Shown here: positions 1 to 12,000 of the stretch, piece by piece
Layout: the number at the start of each line of letters is the position of its first letter
How positions within the stretch are numbered: the stretch's first letter is position 1
The notes under the pieces: model-generated
The model's input: only the letters and a program-made list of their open reading frames with translations
Databases searched by the model: none
What the model was told of the DNA's origin: nothing
Translations under genes and position numbers: made by a program
Source: Acanthaster planci
Lineage: Eukaryota > Echinodermata > Asteroidea > Valvatida > Acanthasteridae
Assembly: GCF_001949145.1 (NCBI RefSeq)
Contig: NW_019091441.1
Location: 972,407 to 1,036,406 of the forward strand
Length of the DNA: 64,000 nucleotides
Direction of reading: 5' to 3'

Positions 1-35
1 TTAATACCTGAATGTATCATATCATTGGTTTGCAG

Positions 36-3000
36 TCACTTTGAATCTGAGGTATGGTACATGGAGATGATCTTGAGAGAATTGACCAGGCTTTCCATGC
101 AGCTTCCTGTAACCTCCTTCCAAGCCCGTTTCATCATGGTCAGGCAAGAGGTGTGTAGCATGCTGTAGGTCCCAACGCCATGCCTTGTCTCAACAACAGG
201 GTTTCTTGTTGAAGAACTAACTTATTTCCCCAAAATTTCACCTACACATTTTACTCACTCAGTGAGTGTAAAAACAAATGCCTCCTGGGCAAGGGAAATG
301 GAGTACCAGAGGTAGGGGTTATTTTTTCTTCATCCTTTTTGAGGCCTCCTCATTTCTCCATTTATCACTGTGGCTATTTCGGGCCATTTTCTGGGCAGTG
401 CAATAAACCAGGTCCTCGGGCAATAACAGCTGACAGTGACCCTATCTAGATGTTACCCTTGCTTGTTCAGCTGCTGAGCAATACAATTGGTGGAATTTTA
501 AAGTTGTTTACATATATAGGGTGCTGTCGCAACCCGCTTGACAAAACATACATCTGGCATTGTTGCAGGTGAAGACCACGGTGTCCTGCCCAGAATTTAG
601 ACAGTAGGCAAGCCTTCAATGCCTTTTAAATGGCAAAAAAGTATGAGAAAAACACACCAGTAGAGCCAGCACCCAGTGCTGGATCAGTGCGATAACAACC
701 TCCTGTATATAGCAATAGCAGTGACTGTTAAGCTGTTTGATGAGGAATTGATTTGTTGAAGTGTTGAATTGAAGTTGGTTTTGTCCAGTTTGAAATGTGC
801 CGCATGCGGTTGCTAACCAAAGGTTTGCCCGCTGTGGCGGCTCATCTCAGAGAAGCCGTGCAGTCGCATGGCACTTTGACATGTTTGACATCTTCTGAGA
901 AGACCCTGTTAAAATCAAAGTAAGAATTTGTTTGTACGTTCCCTTTGTACCTGGCCGTGTAGTTTGAGCTGCTGCTAGAGGTACTGACCAGGCTTCATGA
1001 ACACAGCAAACATGGGTTACAGGGACTACTTCAGATTCAGGAAGACTCCAGCTACCGAGCAGGTGTGTTCAACAATTGGATATTCACTGGCCATACAGCA
1101 CTCACTTTGTAACCCGCATTGATAAAGGAAGTAATCATGGGACCGATTTGATAAATCAAGTCAATTTGATATGTAGATAAGGGTGGAATTGGTTTGTGTA
1201 TACTCTGTTGAGGTGACATGTGACTTGAACCTGTGTTGAATTGTCAGAACTGCACATGGAACATAGGCGTTTTGGGGTCTTCTGCAGGATGGGGTAAGGG
1301 GGAAGATCCCTCCTCAAGAATTTGACTCTCCTGTTACCAGATTCTTTGAAACTGGCATGCATGCTAAAAGTCCATTATGGTTACACCTGTGCAGATTCAA
1401 TTTAGTCCAACTTCATGAAGGTAATTTTATAGTCACATGTAGGCCCACATTTACACCAAGAGCACTTGTCAGTAGGAACAGTTAACATTTATGACCCACC
1501 TGCTCTGGAAAAATAGGCCATTTTATGGTATGCCTGACTTTCATACAAAATGGTGGTTCAAAATGACAAAACATCAGCAGAAAACTAAAGGATCAGTGTG
1601 AAATGAAAATTATTGCATCGCAGCAAGATTGGAAAAGATATACAGGATGACGTAAAATGAAAGGTTGCACAGTTTACATCAGAAAAAGAATCAAATGCCC
1701 CCCACACAATGGCGTTTTGATCAGTGCACCAGCAGGCCTTATGTGCTTAGGCCAGGCATCTTAGATTGGGATAGAACCAGGGTTGGGCCTGCCTAAATAA
1801 CTCAGCTACCCTGACCAAAAGTACATTTCCCATTGGAGGTCACCAGCTAGTTGTTAACTTAATTTCCCACAAACGAGTGTGTATTACATGGCAAAAGCCA
1901 ATTTTAAATGTATCATTCCTTGAGCCATGTAGCTGCCCATCCATTCCAATACATTGTACATAATTATACATATATGGGGCATTAGTAAAGTTGCTTTTAT
2001 TTGGGAAAATGTACTAAGACATGATGTAACTCATGATGGAGTGTTCAATGTATTAGATTGTAGGTTGGCTGTGTGCACACAAGAATCCGGATGTGCATGT
2101 TTAAATACTGAATGTTAAAATATACTATTGAGTTTTATTTTTATTTATTTATTTTTTGGATGTCTGGCATTTTTTTGAGAGAGGTGAAAAGTGTGTCAAG
2201 GGGCACCAGGTGTTTTTCTAATTTCTTTGTCATGTTTAATGAAGAGAAATGTTTTTGCAGATGCCTTCTAATAGAGACACATTTCAATCTCATACTTGCA
2301 CATGTTTTGAATATGAGAAATGTTTAACTTTGGCTCCAAAATTCGAGACAACAGAATCTAAAATACTTGTTTTTCACATTTCTGCATATGGCTATGTACT
2401 GATGTTTAAGCATTTCATAACACATTAACCCTAACCCTCCTCAATCCTTCACCTGTTGGAGGACTGAGGAGTGTTAGGGTTAAAGTTCACCACACTACGT
2501 CTTAAATGCTGAAGCAGTGTATATATACATATGCAGATGCAGAAAATAAATGCTCGAATTCTTTACATAATGACTTCTGTTATACTGTTCAAATAACATT
2601 TCCTTTTTTTTCAGTTGCCCTGGTGAATCTTCTGTCTTCAGTGCTGAACTTGAAGCTTCAGCTAACAGGCCGCAAGGGATACACCCTGGAACATTACTTG
2701 GAGGGCTACATCAAAGTAGGAAAAGGACATGATTATCATCTTCATGTTAACCTTTCCAAAAGGCTCAATGCCAAAATGGTTCTTTGAAATTCAACTTATT
2801 GCTGTATCAGGGTGAATAAAGTGGGACGCTGAGCCATTGTGTGCAATCTGTCCTGAAATGAAGTGTATCATCACCAGCAAAGCAGTGACAGGCTGATGGG
2901 AAGTGTTTCAACCGGGCTCGTGCATGCACCCGGTGGCACAGGCGAAGACTGTGCATAGATTGGTCACACATTGGCCACGCACCAAATGCATATAAAACTG

Positions 3001-6000
3001 TACACACAGGCTGTGTGTTTCCACTAAACCATGCCCTCTTTTATTGTCACTCAGAGGGTATGGTGGCTGTGCAGGCTGTGTCAGAATGTGGCAAAACCAG
3101 ATCCAGATATTGGGATGGATGCCATTCACTTGCCATTAATGTTATTCACCTTGGTTTGGCTGTCCAACTGAAATATGGGAAATTCCAGAAAATTGGGGCC
3201 CATTTTTTGTGTGTGTCCCTGTCGCATCTTACAAATAATTTTGTTAGTTTAGAACACATTTTCTAATTTCCACGAGTGATGAATCAATGCAAATTACCTG
3301 CCAAACAAATAGTAATAGTTTGAAATCAATTCTTGTGATATTTCCATGTCAAATAACAAAGGTCAGATGTAACAGGGACACAAAAATGTCACACTTTTGG
3401 ACCCCAAATTTGTGGAATTACCCATGTGTCTTCCATGTGTGTAATGTACAAGCCAGGCCCAGGAGACAATACAGGTTTCACTGTATGATTATTTGCCACC
3501 AACAGACATTGTACATACACTGTAGTCTGGCTCTTCCAATGCAGACCTTACATTTTTTCATTCTGTTACACCTGGGAACCTGTCTGACAGACTAAAGTGT
3601 GGGAGGAAAAAACATAGTTTGAACAGGGAATGTTGTCTGCTAACAATGACCTGTTAACCACAATATGGAAAGGTTTTCTTCAGAAATTGCCTGGCTGTTG
3701 CTTTGCATTATGCCACCTGTGTCATGTCTTAGACTTCAGAGGGGGTCATTTTAACAAGGGAGAAACTCCAAACCTTAAAGTTTAGGGATGATAAAACTTG
3801 GTAGGATGAGCTCCAATCCCCTACTGATCACTGATAAGCTTGTTTGTTTTTGTAGATTGTAGGCCAAAACTCCCAACAATGGATTTGGATTTATTTGCCA
3901 TTGTCACTTAAATTTACCCTGTGCTGTACGTGCACATGTTGTGACATGTGATTCTCCCTTCCCCTTCCCTTCTAACTCCCGAGGCCGAATTGTTTGCATT
4001 GTGTATATTACGCAGTATCTGTTTGTTTTTATCTCATCACTGGATTTGGAGTTATTTGCCATTATCAGTCGGATTTATCCTATGCGGTTTGTGCATGTGT
4101 GGTGACAAGTGGTTCCTCCCTAGCGCATCCTCCTAACCCTAGGGCCAGTTGTTTGCATTTCTTTTAATGTTCGGCTGTGTTTGTGTTTCACAGAGTGGTC
4201 ATGACATCAGATCTAGGTGGTCATGACATCAGATCTAGGTGGTCATGACATCAGATCTAGGTGGTCATGACATCAGATCTAGGGGCCTTGATATAACGCG
4301 TTTGACCACTTGTTGATAAGGCATTGTTGCTCTTTCACGATAGGAAAGTGCGAAGCAAGCCTACCTCAGACACAAGCTAAGGTTAGAGACAGAACTCAGT
4401 ATCAACACATACGTCAGTCCCATCACTGCAGAGCTGGTAAGTGCATGTTACCATAACCAGCAAATGGAGATGTTTAGTACTTGAACAATTTAGGGGGAAA
4501 AAATCTGAAAGTTTTCAAGATTAAAATTTGGGTTTGTAGCCAATCCTAGACATTCTATTACAACAGGGCAATTCCTCTAGCTACTGGCAGGAGGTTACTT
4601 TAAACAAAACTGAGTGGGCTCAGAGAGATGACGGCACAGCAGGCATACCGGTACATCAATGTTTATTCATGAATGTTTGCAAATGTACAACAAAAATGAC
4701 AGTCATTTCGGGCAGAAAACTGTGATATGAAAGAAATAAAACAAATACATCATTTATTCATGGTACATGTAGATAATAGCTTTCAGGTACTGCCATCTAA
4801 ATCATCACCGTTTTCATGAAGATAAAAACTGACAAAAAATCATCACCTTTTCAATTTTTTTTCTAAATCAACCAAGCTAAATGTATTTGATGCCAACATT
4901 TTTGTGAAATCAACTCGAAAGTTCATTTAAACTGCATTTTTCGTTTTCATGAAGGGACAAAGTGTAGTGTAATAGAGATTACATTGAGAAATAAGGGACA
5001 AAACTTGTTTTGTTGTTTTCACAAAAAGACAAAGGCCACTCTGAAACTATATACAAAGTTATCAAATTTGCACCTGGCACATGCAATGGTAACAGCATGT
5101 GCTGTTCTAATATCTTTTCGAGTTGGTACGAACACAGATTTTTAGGTGAATGAATATTCTTCAATGACAGTCAAATGAAGGGTTGGACAGTGCAATTTCC
5201 CATTTCATGGTAGTTTTATGTTTGTGTAATGTACTTCAATATGTAATGGACTCTTGAAGTTAATCTCTACAAATTCTCTGTTTTAGAAAGTGACCGATGT
5301 CACAGGCGAATTTTATGTAGAGCCAGACAGGTTTACTAATACACGTGTACACTGCGTAGAGAGTTTTGTCTCTTCGTTGAAACGGTGGCAATATTTAGCC
5401 CTCGTGCTGACAATGAACAGAGTATACCATTCAAAAGATCGAGAATTCTTTCACTACCAGTCCTTTTCCAGACTTCTTCAAGAAGAGATGAATATGCATG
5501 ATTGTACCTGAAAGCTGTTATCAACATGTACCGTTATATTGCACCAAGCAAAGCTTCAAATCATGATTACATGTAGCTCATCATTTTCTTTAATTAAATA
5601 AAGTTGATTAATTGAGCCGGCAGAACTTGTTCATTCAACACCATAAGTATGTTTAATGGACACCATTGTAACATAGAGCTAACAATAAGCAATACTTACA
5701 CGTATATAGCATATTATACAAAAACATGGATGTCTTGAGCTGTCATTTTAAATGCTTCAAGGATGGACTGATGGTAGTTGGTAAGGTGTTCTTCCTTTGC
5801 TGCATACTGAAATGCCCGTAAACCATATGCATTGGTTTGACCTGTGCGTGGAGTTAAACGATACTGGTATTTTTGGCAGGAGCAAAGGTTCCTTGCCGGG
5901 CAGTAATCAGTCATTAAATCCTGGAGATAATCTGGAGCCAAACTGTGCCATATTAAAGCATGTACATGTATGGTCCGCATGAAATTGCTATTCCAGGCTG

Positions 6001-9000
6001 AAGAAAAATGTAACCTTTAACTTCAACCTGATTGCATCGCACACATTCACATAATTCACCTAAAGAAAATGCTCACATGTGCCAAAAGATATGCAGTGCC
6101 ATGAATAAAAGCTGTAAGAGAGAAACAATCCAATAATTTTTCCTTAAATGTTGGTCATGATCATCAAGAAAATGTGTTTTTGCACACAACAATTTGCAAT
6201 AAGAGCAACTGTAATTAAAAAGGAAAACTGTAGTTGTGTACTCATTACTGACGGACCAAGCAAAGAAAGTGTCATGGTAGAGTAAACCATCTATTCTGGG
6301 CATTTTGTGCCTAAGTCCAATACTGTTTAGTATCCCAAACACAGACTTCTGTGCACCAAAATGCACAGGGCATTAAGCCCTCTTAAAAATGTGACAGGAG
6401 GCACCTGATTTTTGCTTGTGAGCGATTGTTGCCGTTGAGGCTGTTAGTTTGTACCTTTCAACAATTTGGTGGGAAAACTGAACCAAAGTGGTCCTGTTAA
6501 TCAAGTTTTACGAGAAGGCACCGAGCAAATGTTTGCATGTACATGCATTTGACACTAGTTGCAAACTTAAACCTTAACCCTAACCCTCCTGAATCCTTCA
6601 CCTGTTGGAGGATTGAGGAGGGTTAGGGCTAATGTTGTCAAATTCAATGAGATTCTATGTGATTTGAACTTAACGCCAAGAGTTACAGGTTGCTATCACC
6701 ATATATAGGTCATTGAAAATTTGACCAGCCAGGACTGAAGCAAGCAATTGCCAGCTGCTTGAAATGAATTCGTTCAAAGGTCATCTCATTGCTTTGTACT
6801 GACAGATTGCCAACAAGATTACGACACACGTCACATTGTATTTTTATATGACTGTCAGGTTACCAGGCTGGTCGGCTGCGCAGAGGAAGATGTCAGACGA
6901 TGTCTAGACTATTACCATGGTGTGTTTGGCAGGTGAGCAACTGACCGTTGGACCAGAGACTTGTGCTTGAGATTGTTTGTCACCAGAACTGAAGCCCGAT
7001 TCGCGAGGGATTTCAGTTTTCCTTTGTTCCTGAGCTCAATGGTTTCTGCAGTGTTTGCAGTCCACAAAGAGCCATGGGCACCATCAGTAGCAGGGATTTT
7101 GGTAGAGGCTTGCTTCTTGAAATTGTTTGTGGCATTTGTTTATATTTTGGAAAAAAAAAGTCTCCTTTGCAAAAGAAATACGGCTCAGGAACTGCTGCTG
7201 TTTGATTTCACCAACAGAAGAGGCTCTTGAAGGATTTAATATCATTGAAAGGCCGACTTGTATGAGCCTTTCAATTTGGCATAGTTTCTACGCAGATAAT
7301 ATGTTATAAGTTATGTTACAATTGCCCCTCTGAGAACTGCATGCTGGTGTTATTTGCATCAGATACAACCAAGAAATCGTCAAGTTAGCTGCGACTACGT
7401 TCTACTCCAATCTCATGACAGATGTCAACGTTGTCTGTGAGATGTCGAACATCAGTGAGGTAAGATTCAAGTGCTTAGAGGTTGCATTTTTCCTCAAAGA
7501 ATCGAAAATACCAACTCTTTTTTTAAACAATAAGATTCCACAGCCACAATCCTTTACAAAGTTGGACATTCGAAATGCTAACCCTTGGTAGCCTTTCAGT
7601 TAAGATTTACATGACTTTTCATATTGTATTGTCATGTTTTTTAAACGGAGACTGTGCTGCAGTGCGATACATGTTTCTACTTCTGCACCTAACCATGTAG
7701 CCTCTGGAGGGTTCCACGCATGTTCATATTCCATTGGCTACTTTGAGCTTAATTCTGTGTATAAACTTTATGGGAACTATCTTAGCAGTAATTGTCAGAA
7801 ATTCAACTTGTTGCAGCTGTTGGCACAAACTGGCTACTCTGCAAACACAGTGCCATATCCTGTCAGTCCTGGTCATTGAGTAGCTACATCATTTCCAAAG
7901 GCTTACATACAGCCCTTATCTCAGTGGCTTTTAATCCTTTGCCATTAATGGCAATCAATCAATCCACTAATGACAATGAAGAATAGGTGGACCTCCCGAG
8001 ACCGGTAGTGCTTTCCGATCAATTAATTACAGTAACCCAGAGCTGTCGGGAAGAAATTACTTGGCCATGACCGACCAAAACTGATTCCTTACAAATCAGG
8101 GAGGCGAAGCATGTCAGCCATTAGTTTCATGACGTAAGCATCACTGGAGTCACTGCATGTCTGTGTCTGATTTGTGGGACTTGGTTTATGGACGAACTGT
8201 ATAGGCATAGATGGAGGATCCCCACAAGAACCCATGCATCACAGGGAGTTCCGGATGAGGTTTGTCTCCTACAGTGCTCTTTTGAGCTCAGTGTTTGCTC
8301 ACGTCAGCAACTCATGCACTGTGGCTAGAATGCAGTACGGCACCATGTAAATCCTGTAGAGTTTACTGGCTAACAGCTGTAGCCACTTCCCATAGACATG
8401 TATGATACTGCCAGCCACAGCCAGTAGATTCAGACAGGGCCTTTATTGTCGATCTGTCCAGCTCTCCCTGCATGCATTTGAGCCACTAGCCACAAAAAAT
8501 CAGATTTTCTTGTTAAACTGTACTGTGGAAGTAAATTTGAAGTTATTTACATATATATACACATGTATATATAGAAGTTTAAGTGTGCAAGTTTAGAGGG
8601 AAAAAAGTTTGCAAAATATAGAATTATGAAAAAGTATACTTTTTTGTTATTGTGTTTTTGCATTTGTAAAATGGTGGTTTGAATTTCTCTGATTCAAGGG
8701 AACACACAACAAAGTGAAATTCCCTGCTTTTTGGACAATTGAAGACTAACCAATTCTGTATCAATCACATACAAGCAAGTTAATAACAGCTTTGCATGCA
8801 TTTCGCAGGACCAATCGGTGGTCCTTCTGTGTGTAAGTCAGAAATAGTGCCCCCGCGACCATTTGCAACATAGATATACAACCGCAAATGTATGTAAAGA
8901 TCCAAGCTTGTTCAGTAGTGATTACTTGAAATGATATCAAGTTCAGTAAGATGACCGATGGTACCCAGGTTATGATAATAGTAGAGCAGTAGATGCACGA

Positions 9001-12000
9001 GTACCAGGTAGATTTGGATGGGCGTGCATTTTGGGGTCGTCGTTGATTATTGAGGCTGCCAGGGTTGTTGGTGGTAAGGTGTTCAAGGTTAATTCTCTCT
9101 GCTTCTATTTTACGCTGTTGATTTCTGGCAATGATTACCAGCCTTATAACGGACACTGTGATTAAAACCATGCATGGAATTAGAACAGTGTCCATCAGTA
9201 TGGCTAAAAGCATTAAAAAGGTGTGATTGTTAAATATATCGGCTATTGGAATTGATCCCTGTTTAAACATCTCCAAACTGCCAAAGAATAGTCCCACGCC
9301 ATAAACCAGTGAAATGCCCCATGCAACCAGAATAATGCAGACGCATAGTTTGTTGGACATTAGGCGCACATACTGCATTGGATTTGCCGTCTTGAAATAT
9401 CTGTCAGCTGCAATGATTGTAGAATTCAAGAAGTAGCCAGTAAAAGCGGCAACCATTAATGCAAAAAGCAGAAGCACAAGTGGCTTGTTAATGAGAAGCA
9501 TCTCATCGGTCAGACTGATGGTTACTGCTGTCACCAAGCAGGTCAAACAGTCATTGATGTATAAACTGATCAGGAAATAATTGGAATGATTCCTGAGTTT
9601 GTGATAGATGGCTACAGAGAGGATGACCCAAAGGTTAATAAGACAGATGATGATACATATTGCAGATAAGCTCGCCCTAAGACCTACTGATAGTGTCAAA
9701 GAACCGTCATTGCTTGAGGAGTTGTTCAGCTCCATTTGAATTCTACCAGTGAAGACAGTGGCGTCATAAACGTCTTGAAATTGAAGAATTTACATCAGTG
9801 TCGTCATAAACATCTTGAAATTGAAGAATTTACATCAGTGTCAAACCCTTTTGATGCCTGAATTGGTTCAAATGACAATGCTTCCTTAACTCCTACAGAA
9901 GTGACTCCAAAGCTGTCATTCTGCTGTTGATTTTTCTTATGGAGGAACTGCAGCTGGTCAATTCAGAAGAGTCTCCTTTGCTTTTTTGCATGTTCTGTGT
10001 TAGCGCTGTCAAGTCTGTAGGCCGATTCCAATTCTTTGAAGCCATAAAATGATAGGTAGATGCTCTTGGCTTTTAAAGACAGCTAAGTGTTCTTAGTTTC
10101 TGGATTTGATGAAACAGCTGAGCCAGGACCGGACTTCCTCATTAAAGACACCCGCTCACGCAGTTGGTTTTCAATGATGCATTTGGTCATTGCTCAATTT
10201 TCAGCAGAGAGATTTCAGTGTCTGTTTACCACACACAACGTGCCCCAAGGTATGTGGGTGCAGGTCCACCATGTGCTCTGCTTCAGTCTTGTGCCTCGGA
10301 CATCTTGCATGTAGGAATATCCAATCCCGTTCAAGACGTGGCAGGCAGCCTAAGATGTGGGGTCAAATCTTGCCAAGATTGCTGCGCCACGGCGTCACTT
10401 GGTTCCAGTCCCTGTGGCTGTTTTTACACAGTCATCCTAGCTTTTTGCCTCCCAAAGTTTCTTTCTGAAAGGCATGCTCTCTTGCTCACAACCGTTGTTT
10501 CTGTTGTAATTTGAAGCTACAAGTGATCACAAATGACTTGTCCGGGTCTGCCATGGATGGCAGCAAACATAGTCTTATCATTGCAACAAACATAGACTTT
10601 ATCATAAGACTAGTGTACGGTATTTCAGGAATATATGTAGACAGTTGCAGTGGAAACTTGTAGTTCATTCTGTGCTGTTCTTTCAAGCAACCAGCTATTT
10701 CCTCAGGATCCATCTGAATATGGTTGCTTTTTCCACACAGATTTTCCAGCACTTCAACTTTCTCACTGAGAATCCACCAAAATGTGAAGTGTCACAGCTT
10801 AGCTTTAACCACTTTTACTCTGCAACCAGAGTGCCTTATTCCATCAGCACTGGTTTTGTCAAATGGCCGTGCACTCTCTAAAGGCCTTGACAACAGACCA
10901 CTGCAGCGACTTCAATAATGCATGATTTGTTTTTTTTATTCAAAGAGTCAGTTGTCGGCTACAGCTCCTGACCATAGCCTCTGGAGGGTTCCACACATGC
11001 TCATACTCCATTGGCTGGTTGGAACTTCTGTGTATAAATTTATGGGAATTGATGCAGTTACTTTCTCAGCAGTAATTGTCAAAAATTTAATTTGTCAAAT
11101 GTGTCTGCAAACACAGTGCAATATTCCATCAGTCCTGGTCGTTAAGTAGCTACATCATCTCCAAAGGCTGACATACAGATCTAATCTCAGTGGCTTTTAA
11201 TCCCTTTCCTGCGTGTTGTTCATTTACCAATCCATTAATGGCAATCAAGTTAGATGGACCTTCCAAGACCGGTATTACTTTCCGATCAATTAACTACATC
11301 AAACTAGAGCTGTCAGAGAGAAAGTTACATGAACTTAACCATGACCGACCAAAACTGATTCCTTGTAAATCAGGGAGGCAAAGTATGTCAGCCATTAGTT
11401 TCATGACGTAAGCATCACTGGAGTCACTGCATGTCTGTGTCTGATTTGTGGGACTTGATTTGATTGACAAACTGTATAGGCATAGATGGAGGATCCCCAC
11501 AAGAACCCATGCATCACAGGGAGTTTCGGATGAGGTTTGTCCCCTACAGTACTCTTTTGAGCTCAGTGTTTGCTCACGTCAGCAACTCATGCACTGTGGC
11601 TAGAATGGAGTACGGCACCATGTAAATCCTGTAGAGTTTACTGGCTAACAGCTGTAGCCACTTCCCATAGACATGTATGATACTGCCAGCCACAGCCAGT
11701 AGATTCAGACAGGGCCTTTATTGTCGATCTGTCCAGCTCTCCCTGCATGCATTTGAGCCACTAGCCACAAACAATCAGAGATTTTCTTGTTGAACTGTAT
11801 TGCGGAATTCAATTTGAAGTTACATTATTTACATATATGTGCTGTAGAAGTTAGTTTAACAAACTTTCTCACTGAGAATCCACTGAAATTCAGAGTGTCA
11901 CAGATTTCGTTAAGCCACTTATCCTGCAAACACAGTGTCTTATTCTGTAGGTCCTGGTTTTGTCAAATGGCCATGCACGCTCCAAATGCTGACACAACAG

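Larger units (their letters stand above)
36..7459 (+). other. N-terminal helical exons of the MUN/DEP gene
   Basis: Six short exons (36-150, 963-1062, 2615-2715, 4344-4436, 6859-6932, 7363-7459) encode about 193 residues of amphipathic, Leu-rich sequence without low complexity. Pieces such as YMEMILRELTRLSMQLP and NQEIVKLAATTFYSNLM look helical. Upstream polypyrimidine tracts and GTAAG/GTGTG-type donors support each exon, and the phases interlock (0, 1, 0, 0, 2, 0 at the exon ends). I see no C2 or other recognisable domain here. The part that would hold an N-terminal C2 domain, if the gene has one, lies outside the window. Confidence 0.75.

Noticed and set aside
789-919. Candidate exon starting FEMCRMRLLTKG between exons 36-150 and 963-1062
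   Set aside because: It has an acceptor and is open, but its GT donor gives phase 2, and joining to 963 then hits a stop at once; the intron to 963 would be only 43 bases. Skipping it keeps the frame perfectly.
2425-2483. Interstitial telomere repeat
   Set aside because: Only two TAACCC units per arm in inverted orientation; a foldback element explains it better.
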